DNA from: Chondrilla cf. caribensis | Lineage: Eukaryota > Porifera > Demospongiae > Chondrillida > Chondrillidae | Length of the DNA: 64,000 nucleotides | Assembly (NCBI GenBank): GCA_964020155.1 | Contig: OZ026553.1 | Coordinates: 3,731,509 to 3,795,508 of the forward strand | Reading direction: 5' to 3' | Shown here: positions 53,629-64,000 of the stretch, piece by piece | How the letters are laid out: each line of letters starts with the position of its first letter | How positions within the stretch are numbered: the stretch's first letter is position 1 | Translations under genes and position numbers: made by a program | The notes under the pieces: generated by a model | Database searches by the model: none | What the model saw: the letters and a program-made list of their open reading frames with translations, nothing else | Told to the model about the DNA's origin: nothing

Positions 53629-56600
53629 TTTACATACATATACATGTCATTATACATACATACACATGTCACAGCCTTGTAACTGGGGTGGATTGTAGTT
53701 GTATTGTTATGGCTGATGCAATGACGTGTTATGGTATTATTCAAAAATAGGTACAATATGTCCGCATGGGAAGTATTAAACTGTCCATCTCCCCACACAA
53801 CACACCACATATTATACATACTGTATTGTCATGTACATTAGCTGGAGTAAACAAAGATGTTGGTATACATGTGTACATACACACGTCAGAATTCTGTGAC
53901 TATGGAAATATTGTAGTGGATATAGACACAATTGCTGTATTGCTAATGAGGGCAAGGTTGGTGTCAACAATTAAGATAAAGAGTTTGTACCCACTACAGC
54001 CCTTCCAGAGGTACATCATATTTACTATATGGTGTGTTTACATACATACTATAATGTTTACTAAACACCCACACAGTTGCATTGTTATGGTTGATGCAAT
54101 ACCTTGCTGTGTTATAGTTGAAGAGAGGTACAATATGTCAGCCCAGGAAGTACTAAGCCTTTGATCCACCCACACAACATATCACATATACATATCCTGT
54201 ACATTGCCTAGATTATGGATATTTACAATAAAATCGTACCACCTTTTAATAACATCACTTTTTCCTTCCCAGTAAAGCCACTCTTCTGCAAGATGTCTGC
54301 AATTCTTGTCATCTCTGAGGGTTCTTTTGTACATGAAATTTTACAAAAGGAATTCGATGCAGCCTGCAATGAGGATCCCTCCCAACACTTTGGTACTTGT
54401 TGAATTTCTTCTTTGGACATCAATCCTTCCTGACTGATATCACCAAGTGCTATGTAGAAGAAGGGGACGTAAGTAATAATAATAATAATAACAATGACAA
54501 CGAGAAGAATAACAAGGAGAACAAGAAGTAGAAATAATACTGCAATACATGCTACATGTTCCCCTTGTGTGTAGGGTTGGCATGTGCAGTGTGTGCATGT
54601 CTGTTCACCATTATTAGGGAAATACACCACATTCATCATTGAATAATTTATCAAGAAATGATGGATATGCACATAGTGTCACATGCATGTACGCATGTAC
54701 AGACATACGTACACACAGATGTACGTACAGTGTACAGGATATGTACAGTACGTACAGATGTACTGTACACATATATGTCATTATTATACATAAGTATGTA
54801 CACACATGTCAGAGATCTGTAAATCTGGAAGGATTGTAGTGGATATTGATACAATTGTTATACTGTTCATGAGGGCGAGGTCAGTGTTAACAATTGAGAT
54901 AAAGTGTCTGTTATTATGTGGGATGTTTACACTTAAAATAATTATACCATTAATTTTTGTAAGTCAACCACCCACACAGTTGTATTGCTGATGCAATGAC
55001 GTGTTATGGTATTATTCAAAAATAGGTACAATATGTCCGCATGGGAAGTATTAAACTGTCCATCTCCCCACACAACCCACCACATTATACATACTGTATT
55101 GTCATGTACATTAGCTGGAGTAAACAAAGATGTTGGTATACATGTGTACATACACACGTCAGAATTCTGTGACTATGGAAATATTGTAGTGGATATATTA
55201 GTCACAATTGCTGTATTGCTAATGAGGGCAAGGTTGGTGTCAACAATTAAGATAAAGAGTTTGTACCCACTACAGCCCTTCCAGAGGTACATCATATTTA
55301 CTATATGGTGTGTTTACATACTATAATGTTTACTAACCACCCACACAGTTGCATTGTTATGGTTGATGCAATACCTTGCCGTGTTATTAGTTGAAGAGAG
55401 GTACAATATGTCAGCCCAGGAAGTACTAAGCCTTTGATCCACCCACACAACATATCACATATACATATCCTGTACATTGCCTAGATTATGGATATTTACA
55501 ATAAAATTGTACCACCTTTTAATAACATCACTTCTTCCTTCCCAGTAAAGCCACTCTTCTGCAAGATGTCTGCAATTCTTGTCATCACTGAGGGTTCCTT
55601 TGTGCATGAAATGGCACAAATGGGATTCAAAGCAGTCAACCATGAGGATCTCTTCCATTTCTTCTGTATTTCTCCAACTTCTTCTTTGGACAACAACCCT
55701 TCCTGACTGATATCACCAAGTGCTATGCAGAAGAAGGGGACGTAAGTAGTAATAACAACAACCAAAATAAGAAGAGTAACAAGGAGAACAAGAAGTAGGA
55801 ATGATACTGCAATACATGCTACATGTTTCCCCTTGTGTACAGGGTTGGCATGTGCAGTGTGTGCATGTCTGTTCACCATTATTAGGGAAATACACCACAT
55901 TCATCATTGAATAATTTATCAAGAAATGATGGATATGCACATAGTGTCACATGCATGTACGCATGTACAGACATACATACACACAGATGTACGTACAGTG
56001 TACAGGATATGTACAGTACGTACAGATGTACTGTACACACATGTCAGAGATCTGTAAATCTGGAAGGATTGTAGTGGATATTGATACAATTGTTATAGTG
56101 TTCATGAAGGCGAGGTCAGTGTTAACAATTGAGATGAAGTGTCTGTTATTATGTGGGATGTTTACACTTGAAATAATACAATTTTGTAAGTCAACCACCC
56201 ACACAGTTGTATTGTTATGGCTGGTGCAATGACGTGCTATGGTATTATTCAAAAATAGGTACAATATGTCCGCATGGGAAGTATTAAATTGTCCATCTCC
56301 CCACACAGCACACCACATATTATACATACTATATTGTCATGTACATTAGCTGGAGTAAACAAAGATGTTGGTATACATGTGTACATACACACGTCAGAAT
56401 TCTGTGACTATGGAAATATTGTAGTGGATATAGACACAATTGTTGTATTGCTAATGAGGGCAAGGTTGGTGTCAACAATTAAGATAAAGAGTTTGTACCC
56501 ACTACAGCCCTTCCAGAGGTACATCATATTTACTATATGGTGTGTTTACATACTATAATGTTTACCAACCACCCACACAGTTGCATTGTTATGGTTGATG

Positions 56601-59600
56601 CAATACCTTGCTGTGTTATTAGTTGAAGAGAGGTACAATATGTCAGCCCAGGAAGTACTAAGCCTTTGATCCACCCACACAACATATCACATATACATAT
56701 CCTGTACATTGCCTAGATTATGGATGTTCACAATAAAATTGTACCACCTTTTAATAACATCACTTCTTCCTTCCCAGTAAAGCCACTCTTCTGCAAGATG
56801 TCTGCAATTCTTGTCATCTCTGAGGGTTCTTTTGTACATGAAATTTTACAAAAGGAATTCGATGCAGTCTTCAATGAGGATCCCTCCCAACACTTTGGTA
56901 CTTGTTGAATTTCTTCTTTGGACATCAATCCTTCCTGACTGATATCACCAAGTACTATGTAGAATAAGGGGACGTAAGTAGTAATAATAATAATAACAAT
57001 GACAACGAGAAGAATAACAAGGAGAACAAGAAGTAGGAATGATACTGCAATACATGCTACATGTTCCCCTTGTGTGTAGGGTTGGCATGTGCAGTGTGTG
57101 CATGTCTGTTCACCATTATTAGGGAAATACACCACATTCATCATTGAATAATTTATCAAGAAATGATGGATATGCACATAGTGTCACATGCATGTACGCA
57201 TGTACAGACATACGTACACACAGATGTACGTACAGTGTACAGGATATGTACAGTATGTACAGATGTACTGTACACATATGTCATTATACATAAGCATGTA
57301 CACACATGTCAGAGATCTGTAAATCTGGAAGGATTGTAGTGGATATTGATACAATTGTTATAGTGTTCATGAAGGCGAGGTCAGTGTTAACAATTGAGAT
57401 AAAGTGTCTGTTATTATGTGGGATGTTTACACTTAAAATAATTATACCATTAATTTTTGTAAGTCAACCACCCACACAGTTGTATTGTTATGGCTGATGC
57501 AATGACGTGCTATGGTATTATTCAAAAATAGGTACAATGTGTCCGCATGGGAAGTATTAAATTGTCCATCTCCCCACACAACACACCACATATTATACAT
57601 ATTGTATTGTCATGTACATTAGCTGGAGTAAACAAAGATGTTGGTATACATGTGTACATACACACGTCAGAATTCTGTGACTATGGAAATATTGTAGTGG
57701 ATATAGACACAATTGCTGTATTGCTAATGAGGGCAAGGTTGGTGTCAACAATTAAGATAAAGAGTTTGTACCCACTACAGCCCTTCCAGAGGTACATCAT
57801 ATTTACTATATGGTGTGTTTACATACTATAATGTTTACCAACCACCCACACAGTTGCATTGTTATGGTTGATGCAATACCTTGCTGTGTTATTAGTTGAA
57901 GAGAGGTACAATATGTCAGCCCAGGAAGTACTAAGCCTTTGATCCACCCACACAACATATCACATATACATATCCTGTACATTGCCTAGATTATGGATAT
58001 TTACAATAAAATTGTACCACCTTTTAATAACATCACTTCTTCCTTCCCAGTAAAGCCACTCTTCTGCAAGATGTCTGCAATTCTCGTCATCACTGAGGGT
58101 TCTTTTGTGCATGAAATGGCACAAGTGTGATTCAAAGCAGTCAACCATGAGTATCCCTCCCAGGTCTTCTATATTTCTCCAACTTCTTCTTTGGACATCA
58201 ATCCTTCCTGACTGATATCACCAAGTGCTATGTAGAAGAAGGGGACGTAAGTAGTAATAACAACAACCAAAATAAGAATAACAAGGAGAACAAGAAGTAG
58301 GAGTAATACTGCAATACATGTTACATGTTCCCCTTGTGTATAGGGTTGGCATGTGCAGTGTGTGCATGTCTGTTCACCATTGATTAGGGAAATACATCAT
58401 GCACATTCGTCATTGAATAATTTTTCAAGAAATGATGGATATGCACACAGTGTCACATGCATGTACGCATGTACAGACATACATACACACAGATGTACGT
58501 ACAGTGTACAGGATATGTACAGTACGTACAGATGTACTGTACACATATATGTCATTATATACATAAGTATGTACACACATGTCAGAGATCTGTAAATCTG
58601 GAAGGATTGTAGTGGATATTGATACAATTGTTATAGTGTTCATGAAGGCGAGGTAAGTGTTAACAATTGAGATAAAGTGTCTGTTATTATGTGGGATGTT
58701 TACACTTAAAATAATTATACCATTACTTTTTGTAAATCAACCACCCACACAGTTGTATTGTTATGGCTGATGCAATGACGTTTTATGGTATTATTTAAAA
58801 ATAGGTACAATGTGTCCACATGGGAAGTATTAAACTGTCCATCTCCCCACACAACACACCACATATTATACATACTGTATTGTCATGTACATTAGCTGGA
58901 GTACACAAAGATGTTGGTATACACATATACATATACACACATGTCAGAGCTCTGTGACTCTGCAAGTATTTTAGTGGTTATTAACACAATTACTGTATTG
59001 TCAACAAGGGCAAGGGTGGTGTCAACAATTAAGATAAAGAGTGTGTACCCACTACAGCCCTTCCAGAGGTACTTCTATGTGGTGTGTTTACATACTATAC
59101 AGGGGCGTAGGAACAGGTGGGGCTGGTGGGGTTTTGGCCCCACCACTTTTGGGGTTATCATTAATTGAAAAAAGCTCTAAGGTTGCCTATTGTTACTGAC
59201 AGAACATGCTACAATCTTATACATTTAATTTCAATCATCATACAAAGTTGAAAGGTTATGGCTGAATCTATTTTGATTACAATTACTCTCGCACAAATCT
59301 TCTGTCGATTTTCTCTGTGTTACCATCATAACAGCCATTTTGTACTAATTGCACAATATCCATGAAGGCTACGTACATAGATGCAACTATTTTTATTTTT
59401 AATTTTTCAATATAGTTATTATTAGAGCACTTACATCTGTATTGAAGTACATATAAAATAGGTAAACATGATTTGAACAGTACTGAATGGAGGAATTGAA
59501 ATGGATAGACAATAACGCCATTGCTATAGATGCATCATGTCTTTGTTTTAGCTCTGGAATGCATTTGTGAACAAATCTATGCTGTGATGGCTAACTTGTG

Positions 59601-62600
59601 TGTATGAATGTAGAATGTATAGACGTTTTCATTTAAGCTGAGTTTCTGTGCAACACTGCTAAGTTGACATGAAATACATGTGCACTAAGCATAATATGAG
59701 TGGATACATAGTATAGTAGTGATTCGTGAGCATAAATTTTACTGCATGTGATCTTGTAAGATTGGCCCCACCACTCATTTTAAGCTTCGCACCTTGCTAT
59801 AATGTTTACAAACCACCCACACAGTTGCATTGTTATGGTTGATGCAATACCTTGCTGTGTTATGAGTTGAAGAGAGGTACAATATGTCAGCCCAGGAAGT
59901 ACTAAGCCTTTGATTCACCCACACAACATATCACATATACATATCCTGTACATTGCCTAGATTATGGATATTTACAATAAAATTGTACCACCTTTTAATA
60001 ACATCACTTCTTCCTTCCCAGTAAAGCCACTCTTCTGCAAGATGTCTGCAATTCTTGTCATCACTGAGAGTTCTTTTGTGCATGAAACAGCACAAATGCG
60101 TTTCAAAGCAGTCCTCAATGAGAATCTCCTCCAGTTCTTGTGTATTTCTCCAACTTCTTCTTTGGACATCAATCCTTCCTGACTGATATCACCAAGTGCT
60201 ATGTAGAAGAAGGGGACGTAAGTAGTAATAACAACAACCAAAATAAGAAGAATAACAAGGAGAACAAGAAGTAGGAATGATACTGCAATACATGTCACAT
60301 GTTCCCCTTGTGTGTAGGGTTGGCATGTGCAGTGTGTGCATCTCTGTTCACCATTATTAGGGAAATATACCACATTCGTCATTGAATAATTCACCAAGAA
60401 ATGATGGATATATGCACACAGTGTCACATGCATGTATGCACGCACAGACATACATATACACAGATGTACATATAGTGTACAGTATATGTACAGTACATAC
60501 AGATGGACTGTACACATACATGTCATTATACATAAGTATGTACACACACATGTCAGAGATCTGTAAATCTGGAAGGATTGTAATGGGTATTAATACAATT
60601 GTTATACTGTTCATGAAGGCGAGGTCAGTGTTAACAATTGAGATAAAGTGTCTGTTATTATGTGGGATGTTTACACTTGAAATAATACAATTTTGTAAAT
60701 CAACCACCCACACAGTTGTATTGTTATGGCTGATGCAATGACGTGTTATGGTATTATTCAAAAATAGGTACAATGTGTCTGCATGGGAAGTATTAAACTG
60801 TCCATCTCCCCACACAACACACCACATATTATACATACTGTATTGTCATGTACATTAGCTGGAGTAAACAAAGATGTTGGTATACATGTGTACATACACA
60901 CGTCAGAATTCTGTGACTATGGAAATATTGTAGTGGATATAGACACAATTGCTGTATTGCTAATGAGGGCAAGGTTGGTGTCAACAATTAAGATAAAGAG
61001 TTTGTACCCACTACAGCCCTTCCAGAGGTACATCATATTTACTATATGGTGTGTTTACATACTATAATGTTTACTAAACACCCACACAGTTGCATTGCTA
61101 TGGTTGATGCAATACATTGCCGTGTTATAGTTGAAGAGAGGTACAATATGCCAGCCCAGGAAGTACTAAGCCTTTGATCCACCCACACAACATATCACAT
61201 ATACATATCCTGTACATTGCCTAGATTATGGATATTTACAATAAAATTGTACCACCTTTTAATAACATCACTTCTTCCTTCCCAGTAAAGCCACTCTTCT
61301 GCAAGATATCTACAATTCTTGTTATCACTGAGGGATCTTTTGTGCATGAAATGGCACAAGTGGGATCCAAAGCAGTCAACCATGGGTAGCTCTCCCATTT
61401 CTTCTGTATTTCTCCAACTTCTTCTTTGGACATCAATCCTTCCTGACTGATATCACCAAGTGCTATGTAGAAGAAGGGGACGTAAGTAGTAATAACAACA
61501 ACCAAAATAAGAAGAATAACAAGGAGAACAAGAAATAGGAGTAATACTGCAATACATGTTACATGTTCCCCTTGTGTGTAGGGTTGGCATGTGCAGTGTG
61601 TGCATGTCTGTTCACCATTAATTAGGGAAATACACCACATTCGTCATTGAATAATTCACCAAGAAATGATGGATATATGCACACAGTGTCACATGCATGT
61701 ATGCACGCACAGACATACATATACACAGATGTACATATAGTGTACAGTATATGTACAGTACATACAGATGGACTGTACACATACATGTCATTATACATAA
61801 GTATGTACACACATGTCAGAGATCTGTAAAAAAAATTAAGGATTGTAGTGGGTATTGATACAATTGTTATACTGTTCATGAGGGCAAGGTCAGTGTTAAC
61901 AATTGAGATAAAGTGTCTGTTATTATGTGGGATGTTTACACTTGAAATAATACAATTTTGTAAGTCAACCACTCACACAGTTGTATTGTTATGGCTGGTG
62001 CAATGACGTGTTATGGTATTATTCAAAAATAGGTACAATATGTCCGCATGGGAAGTATTAAACTGTCCATCTCCCCACACAACACACCACATATTATACA
62101 TACTGTATTGTCATGTACATTGGCTGGAGTACACAAAGATGTTGGCATACATATATACATACATACATGTCAGAGCTGTGTGACTATGGAAATATTGTAG
62201 TGGATAGACACAATTACTGTATTGTTAACGAGCGCAAAGTTGGTGTCAACAAATAAGATAAAGAGTGTGTACTCACTACAGCCCTTCCAGAGGTACTTCA
62301 TATTTACTATGTGGTGTGTTTACATATTATAATGTTTACTAACCACCCACACAGTCGTATTGTTATGGATGATGCAATTCCTTGCCGTGTTATAGTTGAA
62401 TGTAGAGGTACAATATGTCAGCCCAGGTAGTACTAAGCCTTTGATCCACCCACACAACATACCACATATACATATCCTGTACATTGCCTAGATTATAAAT
62501 GTTCACAATAATTGTTCCACCTTTCAATAACATCACTCCTTCCACCCTAGTAAAGCCACTCTTCTGCAAGATATCTGCAATCCTTGTCATTACTGAGGGT

Positions 62601-64000
62601 TCTTTTGTACATGAAATGGCACAAATGTGATTCAAAGCAGTCAACCTTGAGGATCTCCCCCATTTCTTCTGTACTTCTCCAACTTCTTCTTTGGATATCA
62701 ATCCTTCCTGACTGATATCACCAAGTGCTATGTAGAAGAAGGGGACGTAAGTAGTAATAACAACAACCAAAATAAGAAGAATAACAAGGAGAACAAGAAA
62801 TAGGAGTAATACTGCAATACATGCTACATGTTCCCCTTGTGTACAGGGTTGGCATGTGCAGTGTGTACATGTCTGTTCACCATTAATTAGGGAAATACAC
62901 CACATTCGTCATTGAATAATTCACCAAGAAATGATGGATATATGCACACAGTGTCACATGCATGTATGCACGCACAGACATACATATACACAGATGTACA
63001 TATAGTGTACAGTATATGTACAGTACATACAGATGGACTGTACACATACATGTCATTATACATAAGTATGTACACACATGTCAGAGATCTGTAAAAAAAA
63101 TTAAGGATTGTAGTGGATATTGATACAATTGTTATACTGTTCATGAGGGCAAGGTCAGTGTTAACAATTGAGATAAAGTGTCTGTTATTATGTGGGATGT
63201 TTACACTTGAAATAATACAATTTTGTAAGTCAACCACTCACACAGTTGTATTGTTATGGCTGGTGCAATGACGTGTTATGGTATTATTCAAAAATAGGTA
63301 CAATGTGTCCGCATGGGAAGTATTAAATTGTCCATCTCCCCACACAACACACCACATATTATACATACTGTATTGTCATGTACATTAGCTGGAGTAAACA
63401 AAGATGTTGGTATACATGTGTACATACACACGTCAGAATTCTGTGACTATGGAAATATTGTAGTGGATATAGACACAATTGCTGTATTGCTAATGAGGGC
63501 AAGGTTGGTGTCAACAATTAAGATAAAGAGTTTGTACCCACTACAGCCCTTCCAGAGGTACATCATAATTACTATATGGTGTGTTTACATACTTAGTCTA
63601 TAATGTTTACTAACCACCCACACAGTTGCATTGCTATGGTTGATGCAATACCTTGCTGTGTTATAGTTGAAGAGAGGTACAATATTATGTCAGCCCAGGA
63701 AGTACTAAGCCTTTGATCCACCCACACAACATACCACATATACATATCCTGTACATTGCCTAGATTATGGATATTTACAATAAAATTGTACCACCTTTTA
63801 ACAACATCACTTCTTCCTTCCCAGTAAAGCCACTCTTCTGCAAGATGTCTGCAATTCTTGTCATCACTGAGGGTTCTTTTGTACATGAAATTGTACAAAT
63901 GGAATTCGATACAGCCTTCAATGAGGATCCCTCCCAACACTTTGGTACTTGTTGAATTTCTTCTTTGGACATCAGTCCTTCCTGACTGATATCACCAAGT
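47932..64000 (-). CDS. Repeat-exon ZU5-UPA-Death domain protein (5' end outside window)
   Basis: Partial gene; likely an intracellular death-fold signalling protein. Order on the minus strand: eight repeat exons (listed separately), then 53362-53174, 53107-52928, 51702-51553, 51084-50954, 50613-50287, 50126-50063, 49936-49338, 49261-49118, 49041-48819, 48608-48522 and 48224-47932. Intron phases agree throughout (mostly phase 1 in the N-terminal part). Exon 53362 encodes a diverged relative of the array repeat ('SKLLEKNLLANKLF ... KVFEEHGMVKEAECVRG'), and exon 51702 another. Exon 50613 is a Gly/Tyr/Ser/Thr linker. Exon 49936 is ZU5-like ('FRMEVPASAI', 'YGIILDGPFALPSGYRLAS'). Exons 49261 and 49041 are UPA-like ('RYWESWTYCGDDDTCPVF'). 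The last exon is a Death domain ('LAISLGVPIEQVEAWESKS', 'ALRYWRDGNSG') ending at a stop at 47,932. ZU5-UPA-Death occurs in UNC5, PIDD1 and ankyrins. The N-terminal repeats match none of these that I know, so this is a separate family. Confidence 0.88.
50398..50610 (-). repeat. 27-bp coding minisatellite in the ZU5-Death gene linker
   Basis: About seven copies of a 27-bp unit inside exon 50613-50287. In the frame that continues into the acidic/proline stretch 'LPEDDDYPPP' and reaches a GT donor at 50,286, the unit reads GYGSTTHSS. Because 27 is a multiple of 3, copy-number change keeps the frame. Confidence 0.75.
51990..52340 (-). pseudogene. Degraded HIRAN-like coding fragment in an intron
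   Basis: Open stretch of 96 codons on the minus strand in the intron between exons 53107 and 51702. 'YQGESCIRGCRFHHMVWTP' followed by 'IGEHLE' resembles the N-terminal part of a HIRAN-like domain found in many lineage-expanded, transposon-associated proteins of sponges and cnidarians (pattern CIRG..HH..W.P..GE.L). The remainder no longer matches. Family call is from memory of the motif and is tentative. Confidence 0.35.
53455..53628. repeat. CA microsatellite
   Basis: (CA)n with GCGCACAAACAC interruption in the intron between the exon array and exon 53362; it marks the edge of the array. Confidence 0.98.
54243..54449 (-). CDS. Array exon 1 (type A), nearest the ZU5-Death part
   Basis: 207 nt between acceptor CTACATAG|CACTTGG and donor AAAAG|GTGGTA, phase 1-1. 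Encodes 'ALGDISQEGLMSKEEIQQV ... CTKEPSEMTRIADILQKSG ... VMLLKG'. The next exon downstream (53362) starts in the same phase and encodes a recognisable diverged version. Confidence 0.78.
55516..55722 (-). CDS. Array exon 2 (type B)
   Basis: 207 nt, phase 1-1, intact. Core 'EEVGEIQKKWKRSSWLTAL' then 'NPICAISCTKEPSVM'. Confidence 0.75.
56748..56954 (-). CDS. Array exon 3 (type A)
   Basis: 207 nt, phase 1-1, intact. Starts V-L-G instead of A-L-G because of one base change at the acceptor side. Core 'EEIQQVPKCWEGSSLKTAS'. Confidence 0.75.
58021..58227 (-). pseudogene. Array exon 4 (type B) with an in-frame stop
   Basis: Same 207-nt exon with intact splice sites, but the codon after 'SKEEVGEI' is TAG where sibling units have CAG or CAC. 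Including this exon would truncate the protein, so it is either skipped (the phase 1-1 design allows this) or a dead unit. Confidence 0.75.
59100..59796. mobile_element. Non-autonomous DNA transposon inside array unit 5
   Basis: A 697-bp block absent from all sibling units, flanked by the 5-bp duplication CTATA (59095-59099 and 59797-59801). Ends are imperfect inverted repeats, CAGGGGCGTAGG at the left and CAAGGTGCGAAG read inward from the right. GGCCCCACCACT occurs near both ends and can form a hairpin with GGTGGGG at the left. The CAGGGGCG terminus suggests hAT-like; no transposase is present. Confidence 0.75.
59992..60198 (-). CDS. Array exon 5 (type B)
   Basis: 207 nt, phase 1-1, intact. 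Core 'EEVGEIHKNWRRFSLRTAL' then 'KRICAVSCTKELSVM'. Its downstream intron carries the 697-bp transposon insertion at 59,100-59,796. Confidence 0.75.
61256..61462 (-). CDS. Array exon 6 (type B)
   Basis: 207 nt, phase 1-1, intact. Core 'EEVGEIQKKWESYPWLTAL' then 'DPTCAISCTKDPSVITRIV'. Acceptor CTACATAG|CACTTGG shared with the other units. Confidence 0.75.
62521..62727 (-). CDS. Array exon 7 (type B)
   Basis: 207 nt, phase 1 at both ends, frame intact. Core 'EEVGEVQKKWGRSSRLTAL'. The C-terminal part differs from the others ('GFTRVEGVMLLKG' where the rest have GFTGKEE), so this unit is also diverged outside the core. Confidence 0.75.
63795..64000 (-). CDS. Array exon 8 (type A), cut by window edge
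   Basis: Last copy visible; its first base lies just beyond position 64,000. Type A core ('EEIQQVPKCWEGSSLKAVS'). Donor AAAAG|GTGGTA. Frame intact. Confidence 0.75.

Larger units (their letters stand above)
53700..64000. repeat. Tandem array, about 8 units of about 1.27 kb, each with one exon
   Basis: Exon ends fall at 54243, 55516, 56748, 58021, 59992, 61256, 62521 and 63795, giving spacings of 1273, 1232, 1273, 1971 (1274 plus a 697-bp insertion), 1264, 1265 and 1274. Units are near-identical over introns. Each unit is itself two related halves: both contain a block beginning near 'cacacagttg(t/c)attg' and a block encoding on the plus strand 'IVVDIDTI', but only one half carries the exon. 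The array leaves the window on the right. Confidence 0.92.

Noticed and set aside
53766..54164. Plus-strand frames with 'IVVDIDTI' repeated in every unit
   Set aside because: Recurs because the units are duplicated; both half-unit versions break at different places and there is no start or splice context on that strand.
60357..60836. 159-codon minus-strand frame in the array (WGDGQFNTSHADTLYLF...)
   Set aside because: Lies in the introns of the array; sibling units have stops in the same frame, and no splice sites of fitting phase bound it.

Overview
The window is a piece of a metazoan nuclear genome: AT-leaning, intron-rich and packed with microsatellites (CA/GT), minisatellites, MITEs and a few retroelement remnants. 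The mix of an orthodox SEC31 gene with lineage-expanded death-fold genes (CARD, ZU5-UPA-Death) and a degraded HIRAN-like fragment suggests an early-branching invertebrate, most probably a demosponge. That assignment is an inference; no rRNA or mitochondrial marker is present.

Three genes are well supported, all on the minus strand. (1) SEC31 (12,789-39,890) encodes the COPII outer-coat protein. I could join 26 coding exons; they sum to 3,372 nt (1,123 codons plus stop) with every intron phase consistent. Exons are about 12% of the locus and the introns hold most of the repeats. (2) A 671-residue protein (40,679-42,694), intronless over its coding part, has an N-terminal CARD-like domain, a helical TPR-like middle and a C-terminal tail anchor. 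This is the layout of MAVS-type signalling adaptors. (3) A large gene (47,932 to beyond 64,000) ends in a ZU5-UPA-Death module. Upstream of that module are at least eight near-identical copies of a 207-nt phase-1 exon in a tandem array of about 1.27 kb per unit. The array runs off the right edge, so the 5' end of the gene is not seen.

Layout: 1-6 kb holds segmental duplications and a 661-bp Ty3/Gypsy-like mini LTR element (4,512-5,172). 6-12.7 kb has no gene I can support. 12.8-40.5 kb is SEC31 with a CRE-type promoter palindrome at 40,458. 40.6-43.2 kb is the CARD-tail-anchor gene. 43.2-47.9 kb is intergenic with microsatellites and MITEs. 47.9-64 kb is the ZU5-UPA-Death gene and its exon array.

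How the genes relate: SEC31 is housekeeping (ER export). The two right-hand genes look like innate-immune or cell-death adaptors lying next to each other. In the exon array the introns and both exon ends are homogenised while the middle of the encoded repeat varies, which is the most interesting signal in the window.
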